From Siderastrea siderea (Eukaryota; Cnidaria; Anthozoa; Scleractinia; Rhizangiidae): DNA of 64,000 nt. The stretch lies in NCBI GenBank assembly GCA_964030785.1, contig OZ034978.1:8385453-8449452 (forward strand). The letters run 5' to 3'. Numbering within the stretch: position 1 is the first letter of the stretch; each line of letters begins with the position of its first letter. Below, one piece after another: positions 1 to 11,708 of the stretch. A program made the position numbers and the translations under genes. The notes below the pieces were generated by a model. The model worked only from the letters and a program-made list of their open reading frames with translations. It made no database searches and was not told the DNA's origin.

Positions 1-2587
1 CCCCCCCCCCCCCCCACTTTTGAGGAGGATGACATTTTATTTTGTTTTAGTATATGTAGTTATTCGAGAAAATACATAAGAGTATTTGCCAGATGAAAGT
101 AGTGTTTAAATTGTTATTGCTTGATTAAGGCACAAGAATTTACAAAGCTACAACTTTATACAAACCTCGTCGGAAACTTTTCGCGTTTACGTATTTTTAA
201 CATTTTCTCAGCGTGTGCTTCCTTCCCACAGACGGGGGAAAAAATTTTTCCTGGCCTCAGCGAGGATGATTTCTTAGAAGAAAAAGGAGAATTCTCGTGG
301 AATGTGTATATCATTTTAGCGTGACTCTGTTTTTACTGATTAGTTCGCGTGCGTTTTTCAGTTTTGAACAGTGGGGATTTTAAATGTACAAAAAAATTTG
401 ATTTCTTAGTGAAACAACGTAGAATATAATGCTTTTTGTTTCTTTAAATTCCGCCCGTTTTTCAATTTTCAACCAGTTAGGACTTAACGGTAACAAAACA
501 AATATGTCCATTTGATAGTTTTCAGATGGAAAACCAAAAGGATATATGTAAGTCTCTTTTCAGCCAAATTTTGTCCAATTTATAATTGTTAGCGAGGCTT
601 TTAACCTTTTCTGCCGAATGGGGTCAACCCCTGAGGTAATGTGCGGACTCAAACATTTCTAATGTAACAGGTTTTTTCGTCAAGCAGTCAATTTGATAGG
701 CAACAGATTAAAAAGAAAAAGATCTTCGGATACACGCCTCATTTTGGAACTTTTGACCAAATCTGCAAAGAATCATTGACGTTTTTTTTGTCGAATTGAT
801 GGCAAATTTGTTATTCTCTTGATAATCTTTCCAGGTAAAAATTTTCAACTTCCTCGAAAGTAAGCTCGTCACCGTTTTACAGAAAAGAAAGGCAGTAAGG
901 AGGCTAGCAAGTCAAGTCAAAGAACAGAAAGAAAAAGAAAAGAGAAAATGCGAAAAACAAGGATTAAGGTCCACAAAAAAAGGCAGTATTGAGTTTTACG
1001 CATGCGCCAAAAACCTCTCTCCAAATTGCTTCCAATTTTCGAGATGGAAAAATGTAGACTTTTTGTAGCAATCGGCAGTTTTAGCCCGCCATTTGAATGC
1101 AAAATAAGCCCAAAATGGTCAAAAAGGAACTTGTGGCTAAAAAAGTACTTTTTTTAAAAAAAAATCAGAAGACGATTTGCCAGTGCAATAGAGATCTACT
1201 TTTTGTTTTTAGTTAAGTTGTATTGGTCTTTCAGTTCTCAATAACAATTTTGCAAGGTTTTTTTGAAATTACAGCTTCTATTGTTGCCACTGTAAGATCA
1301 TTCACAGTTGTGTTATGAGTTCAAATTTTTAATCGTTTGACAGTGTCTACTTGGATTTTGAGGTTCAGACAGTTTTTTTGGACTATAAGAATCGGCTTTC
1401 AAATTTTTCCATCTGAGACATAATTTCTTGATAAAACTAAGAGACATTTTTCAGGACATCTTTCAGGTGTTTGTACGAGAAGTGAGGTTTATGTCCAAGC
1501 TCTTAGTTTCAATGTTTAGACTTTTGTCTGTTTTCAGTCTTGGTTAGCTTTTTTGGTTCCAGGAGGAACGCGATGATTACGTACCAGGTTCCTCAATAAA
1601 TTAAAGTTACAGGGGCTATGTTATGTTGGTTTTAAGTTTTGCGTCAAAACGGCGGAGAAATTTCCTTTGAAAGTACCTTTTGTTGAAATGCAGAAGTAAA
1701 CTGGACTACTTGATCTACGAAATGTCTTTTAGTAGAGAGCTTAAACCAATAAACCATTCAATAAGCGCGAAACTGTTTTCTTAGAACAATAGCTGTGACG
1801 TTGAACGTGTGTTTGTATGCAAATATCCACAACTACTTAATATATGCGTGAGATTTTGACAATTTTCAACAATCAAGTGAACTTGACAAATGATGACATG
1901 AAACGTTGTTCGCTTTTTCTTTCGCTGATTTTCCTGATAAAATGTCATTTGTTTGCTCCCAGTTTATCTTTTGGTTTGTTATCAGATCATAGTTTCAGCG
2001 CAGCTAAAGAAACGATTTGTAAGCGAAAATGTGGCGTTTGTTTGCTTTCAGTTTAAAAGTAGGCTTGTTTATCAGTTTTCATCGCGTAATGATCGGCTGC
2101 AACGGTTTATAATCGAGCATGTATCTGGTGTTGCACTGTGTCAACAAACAAGAACAAATTTACACAGTACAATGTTTTCTTACATCGGTCGTATACAAAA
2201 ATGGAGAAACGTTTTAATCTGGTTAAGTGTAGCTATGATTGTTTGAGTCTTGAGGCACGTTTCAAAATTGTACGGTTGTTTTACATTTGCATGCAACGGT
2301 TGTAAACAAGTTGTACTATGTAAATTTGTCACAAGCAAAGTTTGAAAAAAAGCGAAACTGAAACTCGATTCTCGATTCTCGAGTCGATTCATCGTTCAGA
2401 ATTTTTGACTTCGGAGAAGTTTTATTGCAATATCAATTTTTGTAATTAAAATTCATTGGCAGAATTATCTCAATTCCAACTAAGAGTTTAGTAAAATTTA
2501 TTTTACACGACTTGTTTAAATCTGTTCATTCAAGAATACTAGATGTGAAAATTTTTTGCTATGGTAATCCCTGTTCAGGTCACTCTA
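1..2587. other. AT-rich intergenic DNA, no gene seen
   Basis: It begins with a C homopolymer (1-15), then AT-rich sequence with many T runs. Open frames here are under 100 codons and lack domain-like composition or splice context. I see no gene or repeat family. Confidence 0.5.
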
Positions 2588-2991
2588 ATTTTCCCGCCAA
2601 AAGACTTAGAAAAATACGGGCGCTCAAAATACGCAAGCGCCGTTTAATTTTTTTTAATTATTCCAACTAGTTAACATCTGTTTGGAAATCTAGAATTTCC
2701 CGTAGTCGGCGCGTGCGAATTTTGCGCCCGTATTTTTTCTAAATTTTTCAAAGCCACTATTTAATATTTTGTATCTTGTATGTAAACTAATTATAAAATA
2801 ATAAAGACAACAATAAAAGATAAACAGTTGTTTCAGTTTCATCTGTCTTTATTTTCTCTCTAAGTAATTTATTTATCTTTACAACACTTTCTGATTAAGT
2901 TAATTAGTTAAGTAAAAATCATTTAATTGATTAAAAGGTGTCTCGAACTTTTTTTCCTATATATATACTAAGTCTTTTGGCGGGAAAATTT
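2588..2991. mobile_element. Fold-back element / MITE candidate with perfect 23-bp inverted ends
   Basis: AATTTTCCCGCCAAAAGACT at the left end reappears as its reverse complement at 2969-2991. A second, nested inverted pair (ATACGGGCGC at about 2614 against GCGCCCGTAT at about 2724) lies inside. No target duplication was resolved. Confidence 0.55.
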
Positions 2992-3145
2992 GAAAAAATT
3001 TGCACAGCGTTTCCCCTGGCAACGATTTTGCAAACAAATTAAACGAGGTTCCCTTTGAACATTTTTCCGCCAAAAGAGCACGCACTATCTCGTGCAAAAC
3101 AATTTAAACTCGAAAATGGAATGAAACTACTCCAAATTCGAAAGA

Positions 3146-3486
3146 GCCCAATATTTTTTAATGACAACTTTAATGAAAAACTGGATCCATGAACAGATTC
3201 TCCATCCTGAGTTTACCAAAAATTTAAACTTTCGTGAACTTTGCTGTAAACTGAAGAAGAACTAAAACTTTGAAGTACGCAATTTTCGCAAAGATGAAAG
3301 GATCGCATTCATGTCTACAGAACGCAATACATTCAGCTATGCAAAAACCATGTACTTCAAAGGTTTAGTTCTTCATATTACAGCAAAGCCCACGAATGTT
3401 TAAATTTTTGCTAAACTCAGGATAGAAAGTCTATTCATGGACCAGTTTTTCATTAAACTTGACATTAAAAATATTGGGCTGTTCTC
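3146..3486. mobile_element. Large inverted repeat (fold-back element)
   Basis: The arms at about 3146-3283 and 3350-3486 are reverse complements with scattered differences, for example GAAAAACTGGATCCATGAAC against GTTCATTCATGG-type sequence in the other arm. They flank a ~65-bp loop. It holds no ORF; probably an old MITE. Confidence 0.5.
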
Positions 3487-4235
3487 GCACGAGATGGTGT
3501 ATACATGGAGGATACGAAAAAAAAAAACACGACAAGCTAGAAAAACCTCAGTGAAAAATTTGCTCTGCGAAAGGATAATAAGTCGAGAACGTCTTGGATT
3601 ATAAAAGTTCAATTTCCGTTTAAATTTGTGTTTAATTATTAAAGCTAAATTTCCAAGGTTCCTTTATGTCCAATCGACCCTAGATTTTAAAAGGTTCATA
3701 GCTTGTCGAGTTGCTTTTAATAACAAGACCTTTTTCTGCCGGCCAGTTCTCTTTGTAGCACAGGAGAAAATGAGTCGCTTAATCAGTTAACCGCCAAAGA
3801 AAATAACGAATGTTTGCTTATTTTGGGGCAAGTGAAGAAATTTGGAAGGTAAAACGTACAATTGAAAAGCTCCATGTTTTTCTATTGCCAATATCCTAAC
3901 CTAATTGAAACATTTAGAGCGTCTATAGTATGGACAAACTGATACAATTTGGAATGTAAAACAAACAATTGCATGGCTCCATTTTCTGTATATAATGACA
4001 ATATTCTGTGCGAAATGAAACGTTCTGCTCTCAACTACAAGTTTTTAAATTTGAAAATTCGTTCCTGTGTTACATCGAGCGCCGGCTTGAAGAAAAATTT
4101 CTTTTCCTCCAATGTTAAATAAAACTACAACGTGAAACTACGAGCCCATCTTAAAAACCCATTGCCTGGTTTTTGGAAGGAGGCTACTGTTTCGAGATCG
4201 ACCCTAACACTTGAAAACACGTTTCGTTAACAACG

Positions 4236-4269
<34 letters not shown>

Positions 4270-4296
4270 TAAGTAAGTAAGTAAGTAAGTAAGTAA
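4236..4296. repeat. (GTAA)n microsatellite
   Basis: About 15 tandem GTAA units with one AATA interruption. Confidence 0.95.
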
Positions 4297-4963
4297 ACCT
4301 TTATTTAACCACGATCTGAAAATTTAAACATTCACGATCACTGAAAACTTATGATTTCATCAAATGCAAATCAAATAAGAGTTATACAGACCACAAACAA
4401 CACGACCCAAACCAGGTGAAAAATAACCATTCTTAATCATCAAATCTCTCGCCTAGTGGACAACAAATGACGATAATCAACTAGTCTTGTTTCTCTATCC
4501 TCTCAAGTTTTCTATGATGTGAAATTGATCAACCAGGAACAAAAAACAAATTAATATTCTCCAAAATTAATAAGGATCCTAGAAAGAAACATTTTAAAAT
4601 GAAACAAAGAATTATGTAGGCGAAGAATATTTTGACGTTGTTGTTGTTTTGGTTGTATTAATTGCAGAAACAACACAAAACTAAATTTAACAAAAATGTT
4701 TCCCTTTGAAACTTGTCTTTTCACCAGACAATTTTGAATAAAAAAAGAAAAAGGAAATTGCAAGTGAAACAACGACAAAACGAAATTACAAAGTGGATTT
4801 CTTGTTCGTTTGCCGTTCAGTAATTTGTCTCAAATTCTTGAATTTCGTTTGTCAAAGCATACATTGCTGACTGCCGATAAATTATGATTTTTTTGAATAA
4901 TCAAACCACGCAGTCTCAAACAAGACCATTGTTTAATAAACACGGTGGAAAATGTGTTTTTGA

Positions 4964-5373
4964 ATAGGCCCTTTGCATAACTGTGTCACGTGACCTTGTC
5001 AATCATAAAAAATGGTCCTAGTACGAAATAGATATCAGAAATGGAAAGAGCATGAAGAAATTAGTAAGATTTTCAATTTTGAGGTCACTGACGTTAAAGT
5101 GAGACATTTTACGGTTATTTAAATGTTCAAAAAATTACTAAGACTCACAGGGAAAAAAGCTGCTGGGTGGCAAGCCTTGCTACCCAGCATACAAATCTTT
5201 TATAATTTTCAAACTTTCAAACTGTCCTAAAATCTTGCACTTAACGTTAGTGGCCTCAAAATTGGAAATCCTACTAATTTCATGACGCCCTTTCCATTTC
5301 AGCCATCTATTTCAAACCACGGCCATTTATTATGATTGATAAGGTCACGTGACACGGTTATGCAAAGAGCCTT
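4964..5373. mobile_element. Palindromic MITE candidate (~410 bp)
   Basis: The left end, with TTTGCATAAC and GTGTCACGTGACCTTGTCAA, is matched in reverse complement at the right end (5330-5373). The match runs about 135 bases per arm through the AATTTTGAGG and AACGTTAGTG blocks. A central hairpin TGCTGGGT...ACCCAGCA lies at 5161-5189. Confidence 0.6.
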
Positions 5374-7911
5374 TTTGTTTGAATTCTTCACTGACGCTGA
5401 TTAAATGCCAATGAACGGCTCATCCACGCCAGGTAATTTAGACAATTTATTATCGTCCAGGAAAGAAGAATCCGTTGGCACAAAAAAACGATTCAAAGGA
5501 TTTGTTCCAAATCTTGATGAAAAAGCTGTCGCAGTGCTTTATTTTTCTGGAATTTCAATCAAAGAAGAAGTATAAATTGTTGAAATAGATCTGCTTTTCT
5601 TTAATTTCACGCGAACGATCAAAATAAATTTTAGGTGAAAGGGTTTGTTTTGTGGTCTGTATAACTGGTCATCACCTTTAAAAAAGGTCTTCCTCTAAAC
5701 CAGGCAACAGGCTTTATTTAAATGAGCTCCCAAGACGACAAAAGAACACAGGCATTCAAACTTGCAAACAGATTAAAATTTTCTTTCAACGCCGCAAAAT
5801 ATGCTAAAAATGATTAAAAAAAATTTAAATGTATGTTGTTATTTTGCGACGTCGACTGAGAATAATTTGTCATAACTGATTTGATTAACAAAACGCAATT
5901 TGGAAAATGCCTTTGTTCTCTTGTCAACACTGAAGTTACTCAGTTGATGTGAAGCAAACGTGAATTTTAAGTAAGCTCTGACACAAACGGTTTATCGTAC
6001 CTATCAACGTAAATTTTCAGCAATCAATTCTGTTAAGAACGATGCAGTCTTTTTATAATTCAAAAGTATATTAAGCGAATTTTTAAAGACCACTTTAGCA
6101 AATGTTTTGGACAGCGAGAAATGGTGTATATGCAAACTGAATTAAATCTGTGCCAAATCGTAAAGCTTCAATTTCTAGACAATTCCATTTGGTACCACAA
6201 TTGGAAAAAACAAACGATTTAAAAAAAATAGGAAGTTGAACGACCAGAATTGATTTAAATTTTGGCATCACCGAGGTTGCAAACTGCAATAAATTTGCTT
6301 TGATATACCGTCAGAGCCTCTCAAAAACTTCACGTTTTACCACATCACTGAAGCGAAGGCTACAACTTTTATACCTAGACGTTTAGCGATCAACAATTCC
6401 ACATCGAATTTTTTTGTTGTAGTAGGTTCAGTGAGCGACACATTTCATAACAAAAACAAATTTCTTCCGACAATTTTTCATATTTCATCAAGAAAAAAAC
6501 AAATTTCTTTCGACAATTTTTCATCACATCTTTCATTAGGATTTCAAACAAAAGACGTAAACCAAGTCATACAATTAATTCAAAGAATTAGAAGATGGCT
6601 AAACGTTTAAATGGTGGCTGACGGATATAAAAGTTTAACAAAGTCTTTTTTACACTTGCGTAAAACGAATTCACATCAACTTCTCCAAGTGAACCAATTT
6701 TAATGTCAATTTGGGGAGTAGATTTAGACAATTAGCAGCTAGTTTCAGCAATATTGATTCACTTTTGTCTCCCCAGTGCAATTCCTATGTCAATATTCTG
6801 TGTAATTTAAAACAATTAAGACTTTGAACAATGCCCACTTCTGTGAAGTGAATACTTAGGCGAAACTTCTGACAAAAAAATCAAAAAAATTGTCCAGCCA
6901 CCATTTTAGAATATTATTATGAAATATTATCAAAATTCTTATCTTTTGTAGTTCCCTCTTGATTTGCTCCGAGTCCAGTTTGTCAGTTTTCGTGGGTTTC
7001 CTTCCTCGCCAACACCTTCACTCAGTTTAGAAGTCTTTCCTAGAAAAGAAATAAGCAATACAACTGGTGAGCTCCAATGCTACAGATATTAAAATATACA
7101 AAGAAAAACGTTAAGAAATTTCTCACAGCTAACGTTCACCTTTAAGGGCAATATAGGCATTCAACAGTTAGAACGTATCTAACGAACAGCTCTTGAAATT
7201 TATTTTTAAGGCCAGAATCTATTTCAACATTCGACAAGGGTTGGCTCGAAACTCTTTCTTAAGTATAATTCGTTTTTACTATGTGACAAACGAAAGCGCC
7301 GAAACACTCAAAAGTCTTGTACTGGTTTGAAACCCAAATTTCAACTTGAAGGCGACGATGAAGGCACGTGTTAGCTTCACCGAGCAGAGCTTCATACCAT
7401 CAGTTAAGCTTTCTGGACAAATTTAAATTAAGTTGTCACACAGCGTTGCTTACCTTTGGTGAAGTTTGTCTAACGACCTTTTCCCATTCTTTCAGGGGGC
7501 CTTCGAAGTTCCCTCAGGATCACCAAACAATCTACGGAACTTCAAGACATCTTTACACGATAACCAACCGCTTCGTTGTGAGGAATTCATCACGTTGTCG
7601 TGAATATGGATGAGATACTAGAGCCAGTAGTTGACAAAATACGTCAGAGACATGGAACGAATGCCGCCGCACGTCTTATAAAACGAACCAATAACGAAAC
7701 GACAAAAACAAAAAGAAAAGAAAAAGTAAAAAACAATCTCGAGTGCTTTGGCAAAGGTTCTTGCGTCAACAAGAAAAATATTTCTGACTCTTTTTTTACG
7801 AGGGCTCCCAAAAATAATCAAAAAAGAATTTTCTAACTGTACTACAAGAATAAAACGACGATGGACTTTACAGCTTTGGAGTAATAATGAAATGTTTATT
7901 CTCGTGCCCAG
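5374..7911. other. AT-rich spacer; possible exon traces only
   Basis: I see no recognisable gene. On the minus strand a strong donor (CCAAAG|GTAAGC) ends an open stretch reading PLKEWEKVVRQTSPK near 7452-7510. An acceptor near 7040 could join it to a short terminal exon. On the plus strand an ATG near 7606 opens a basic 77-residue frame starting MDEILEPVVDKIRQRHGTNA. None is supported by a family match. Confidence 0.3.
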
Positions 7912-7990
7912 GGTCTTTGCGGCGTAGAAATTCAAAATGGAGGCCGGTGCGGAGTGGCCGCCATTTTGGATTCCAAACGCTAAAAGACCG
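7912..7990. repeat. Short imperfect palindrome
   Basis: GTCTTTGCGGCG and CAAAATGG on the left mirror CCATTTTGG and AAAGAC on the right around GGCCGGTGCGGAGTGGCC. It is GC-rich relative to its surroundings. Confidence 0.4.
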
Positions 7991-8029
7991 TGGAAACGGG
8001 TTTACGAGTCTATGGTTTTTAAATTTATT

Positions 8030-8345
8030 TTCTGTCCACCCTTTGTATCCTTGCGTACTCCCCAGTATCCCCTTGCGTTTCTCTTTTGTACCCTTCATAT
8101 CTTTCTTTTGTACCCTTGTGTGTTCCTTTTTGTACCCCAGCATGCTCTTTTTCGAACTTTTCTGTACTAATTTTTTACGTTTTCTTTTCCTGTTGTATTT
8201 TTTCCTCCCTGTTGTGCTCCTTGCGTCCCTATCACACCTTTGTCCTTTCTGTCGCACTTTTTCCCATCTCAATCGTACTTCTTTCCTTACTGTCGTACTT
8301 TTATCCCCCGATTCTGTCGTACTTTTTTTCCCTCCCAGCCTACCG
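8030..8345. repeat. Degenerate pyrimidine-rich tandem repeat (relative of the 20-bp minisatellite)
   Basis: First TTTTGTACCC-type units, then units ending TGTCGTACTTTT of about 20-21 bp. This looks like a diverged block of the main array further right. Confidence 0.6.
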
Positions 8346-8447
8346 TTTTTTCTCAACGTTTCTCAAGCTTCCAATCCATATACACAGAGTTCAATGACAT
8401 AAAAAGTCTTTTATAAGAAAATGAAAAAAAGAAGGAAAGAACAAAAG

Positions 8448-8535
8448 AAAAAAAGCTATGTGCTTCACTTGGGAATCGAGCTCGGAGCTTTCTAATTACG
8501 AAACGGACGCAATGCCTTTGTACTAACTCGCCAAC
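8448..8535 (-). repeat. tRNA-like segment, copy 1 (possible SINE head)
   Basis: The minus strand shows an A-box-like TTAGTACAAAGGC and a B-box-like GAGCTCGATTCCC at tRNA spacing. It is not a clean cloverleaf, so probably a tRNA-derived SINE or decayed tRNA. It sits in a ~300-bp segment repeated at 8830-9080. Confidence 0.4.
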
Positions 8536-8689
8536 GAATGATTTTACGATGCAAAACAAAAAACCTTTTGTATAAAAATCAATGACATTTTTGGTCTTTA
8601 TGGAGTCGAGCAAAAAAATACAACTCCCACAAAGAGCAAAAAAAAAAAAAAAAAATTTACGACTTCCCGCAGTTGGTTTTTTTTCCTCT

Positions 8690-8825
8690 TCCTCTCAGTC
8701 GTATTTTTATACCGAGACTGTCGTATACGTTTTCCTCGCTTTCGCACCTTTGTCCTCTCTGTTGTACTTTTGACCCGCGACCCTGTCGTACTTTTTCCCC
8801 TCTCGTCGTACTTTTTTCTCATGTT
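8690..8825. repeat. Second diverged minisatellite block
   Basis: CTGTCGTA and CTTTT/CCTTT units of about 20-21 bp between the two tRNA-like segments. Confidence 0.6.
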
Positions 8826-8924
8826 TCTCGAGCTTCCACTTCATATATAGTGTATACAGAGCTGAAAGACATAAACATTAAGTTTTCATACGAAAATTTG
8901 AAAAAAGAAAAAAGAAGCTATGCG

Positions 8925-9003
8925 TTTCAGGTGGGAGTCGAACTCAAAGCGTTCTATGTACGATGCGGACGTCGTACCATTGCACTAACTCCACAACGAC
9001 TAG
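8925..9003 (-). repeat. tRNA-like segment, copy 2 (possible SINE head)
   Basis: The minus strand carries A-box-like TTAGTGCAATGGT and B-box-like GAGTTCGACTCCC, about 75 bp in all. The T stem does not pair well. It is followed by a T/A-rich tail homologous to the tail of copy 1. Confidence 0.45.
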
Positions 9004-9159
9004 GTAAAGCAAAAAACCTCGTATATAGAGTTCAGCGTACTTTTTTGCTCGGTATGGAGTCAAGCAAAAAAGTACGACTTCCATACAGAACAAAAAAAAA
9101 AGTACGACTTCCATATAGAGCAAAAGTACGACTTCTATAGTGAACAAGAAAGTACAACT

Positions 9160-11230
9160 TCTCTCTTTCCTCTGAATCGTCCTTTTTCCCACTGAATCGT
9201 ACCTTCCCCCTCTGAATCGTACATTTTCCCTCTGAATCTCGCATTTTCCCTCTGAATCGCACATTTTCCTTCTGAATCGCACATTTTCCTTCTGAATTTC
9301 AAATTTTCTCTCTGAATCCCTCATTTTCCCTCCGAATCGTACATTTTCCCTCTGAATCGTACATTTTCCTTCTGAATCGCACATTTTCCTTCTAAATCGC
9401 ACAATTTTCTCTCTGAATCGTACATTTTCCCCCTGAATCGCACATTTCCTTCTGAATCGCACATTTTCTCTCTGAATCGTACATTTTACCTCTGAATTGT
9501 ACATTTTCCCCCTGAATCGCACATTTTCCCTCTAAATCGCACATTTTCACTCTGAATCGCACATTTTCCCTCTTAATCGCATGTTTTCCTTCTGAATCGC
9601 ACATTTTCTCTCTGAATCGCACATTTTCCCTCTGAATCGTACATTTTTCTGTCTGAATCGTACATTTTCCTTCTGAATTTCAAATTTTCTCTCTGAATCG
9701 CACATTTTCTCTCCGAATCGTACATTTTCCCTCCGAATTGTACCTGAATCGCACATTTTCTCTCCGAATCGTACATGTTCTCTCTGAATCGTACATTTTC
9801 CCGCTGAATCGCACATTTTCCTTCTGAATCGTACATTTTCCTTCTGAATTTCAAATTTTCTCTCTGAATCGCACATTTTCTCTCCGAATCGTACATTTTC
9901 CCTCTGAATTGTACCTTTTCCTTCTGAATCGCACAATTTCCCTCTAAATCGTACATTTTCCCTCTGAATCGCACATTTTCTCTCTAAATCGTACATTTTC
10001 CCTTTGAATCGTACATTTTCCTTCTGAATTTCACATCTTCTCTCTACATTTTCCCTCTGAATCGCACATTTTCCTTCTGAATCGTACATTTTTCCTCTGA
10101 ATCGTACATTTTTCCTCTGAATCACACATTTTCCTTCTGGATCGCACATTTTCCTTCTGGATCGTACATTTTCCTTCTGAATCGCACATTTTCCTTCTGG
10201 ATCGCACATTTTCTCTCTGAATCGCACATTTTCCCTCTAAATCGCACATTTCCCCTCTAAATCGCACATTTTCCTTCTAAATCGCACATGTTCTCTCTGA
10301 ATCGTACATTCCCACCCCCCCTTGCATCGCACATTTTCCTTCTGAATCGCGGCCAGAACGTCATGCTAGCCCACATACAGGCCAAGAACGTCATGCTAGC
10401 CCACATATAAGGCACCAATAACATTACAATCCTGTATGAATATATGATCCAACTGATTAACGCACCTACCTCCACTAACACACACTTCCCTTCACTTGTA
10501 CTCACTTACCTTCACATTAGTGCCTTATATGTGGGCTAGCATGACGTTCTTGCCTGAATTGCACATTTTCTCCCCGAATTGTACATTTTCCCTCTGAATT
10601 GTACATTTTCCTTCTGGATCGCACATTTTCTCTCTGAATCGCAGTTTCCCTCTAAATCGCATGTTTTCCTTCTGAATCGCACATTTTCTCTCTGAATCGT
10701 ACATTTTCCGTCTGAATCGTACATTTTCCCGACTGAATCGTACATTTTCCTTCTGAATTTCAAATTTTCTCTCTGAATCGCACATTTTCTCTCCGAATCG
10801 TACATTTTCCCTCTGAATTGTACCTTTTCCTTCTGAATCGCACAATTTCCCTGTAAATCGTACATTTTCCCTCTGAATCGCACATTTTCTCTCTAAATCG
10901 TACATTTTCCCTTTGAATCGTACATTTTCTTCTGAATCGCACATTTCCCTTCTGAATTTCACATTTTCTCTGTGAATCGTACATTTTCCCTCTGAATCGC
11001 ACATTTTCCTTCTGAATCGCACATTTCCCCTCTGAATCGCACATTTTTCTTCTGAATCGTACATTTTCCCTCTGAATTGTACAATTTCCCTTTGAATCGT
11101 ATATTTTCCCTCTGAATCGCACATTTTCCTTCTGAATAGCACATTTTCTCACTGAATCGTACATCTTCCCCCTGAATCGCACTTTTCCCATTTGAATCGT
11201 ACTTGTTCCCCCTGAATCGTACTTTTCTCC
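9160..11230. repeat. 20-bp minisatellite array
   Basis: The unit is TCTGAATCGYACATTTTCCY with few changes, roughly 90 units, interrupted at about 10303-10556. CGT/CGC and TCC/TTC variants alternate. Because 20 is not a multiple of 3 and no unit contains a stop on the minus strand, all three minus frames stay open, giving repetitive 70-226-residue ORFs. I do not call these genes. Confidence 0.95.
10381..10552. mobile_element. Inverted-repeat insert inside the minisatellite
   Basis: GAACGTCATGCTAGCCCACA-TATAAGGCAC at 10384-10415 is repeated exactly in reverse complement at 10520-10551, around ~105 bp of unrelated DNA. A diverged direct copy of the left end lies at 10352-10380. A small MITE or hairpin insertion; no ORF. 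Confidence 0.65.
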
Positions 11231-11610
11231 TCTCAGTCGCGCTTTTTTCTCCTCATTCGTACTTGTTTCCTCTCAGTTGTACTTTTTTCTCTCACTCGTG
11301 CTTTTCTCCTGTCAGTTGTAGTTTTCTCCTCTCAGGTCGTACCTTTTTCCGCTTGGTCGTACTTTGTTCTTCCCAGTCGCACTTTTTTTCGCTAAGTAGT
11401 CCTTACCCCCTCTCAGTCGTACTTTTCTCCTCTCAGTCGTACTTTTCTCCTGTCAGTCGTGCTTTTCTCCTCTCAGTCGTACTTTTCTCCTCTCAGCCGT
11501 GCTTTTTCTGTCTCAGTCGTGAAAGGGAGGAGAAAGGTCAACACGGAGGGAATAAGTAGGATACGGTGGGAGAAACTACGACTGAGAGGGAAAATGCACG
11601 ACTGTCTGTA
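11231..11610. repeat. Diverged 20-bp array with a strand switch
   Basis: Units change to TCTCAGTCGTACTTTTCTCC (still 20 bp). From about 11515 the motif appears in the opposite orientation (CTACGACTGAGAGGGAAAAT at 11576), so the array ends in an inverted copy. Confidence 0.75.
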
Positions 11611-11708
11611 GTTTTTTGTGTCTTGTGTCATGTTTCAAATTCTCAGAAATTGAGCAAAAACAGGCCAAGAGAAAATTGTTGGAGCCTTTTTTAAAAGGCT
11701 GAATAAAC

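Noticed and set aside
7600..8402. Plus-strand ORFs of 78-171 residues
   Set aside because: Low-complexity Phe/Leu/Ser or Lys-rich translations of pyrimidine-rich repeats; no family match. The 77-residue frame at 7606 is left only as a possibility.
8925..9003. Functional tRNA gene
   Set aside because: A- and B-box-like blocks exist, but acceptor and T stems do not pair and the segment is duplicated within a larger repeat.
8944..11191. Many 60-226-residue minus-strand ORFs rich in Lys/Arg/Glu/Cys
   Set aside because: They are translations of the 20-bp minisatellite in all frames, with no non-repetitive part, splice context or start signal.
9160..11230. CRISPR-like array
   Set aside because: There are no unique spacers; units are contiguous 20-mers in a eukaryotic genome without cas genes.
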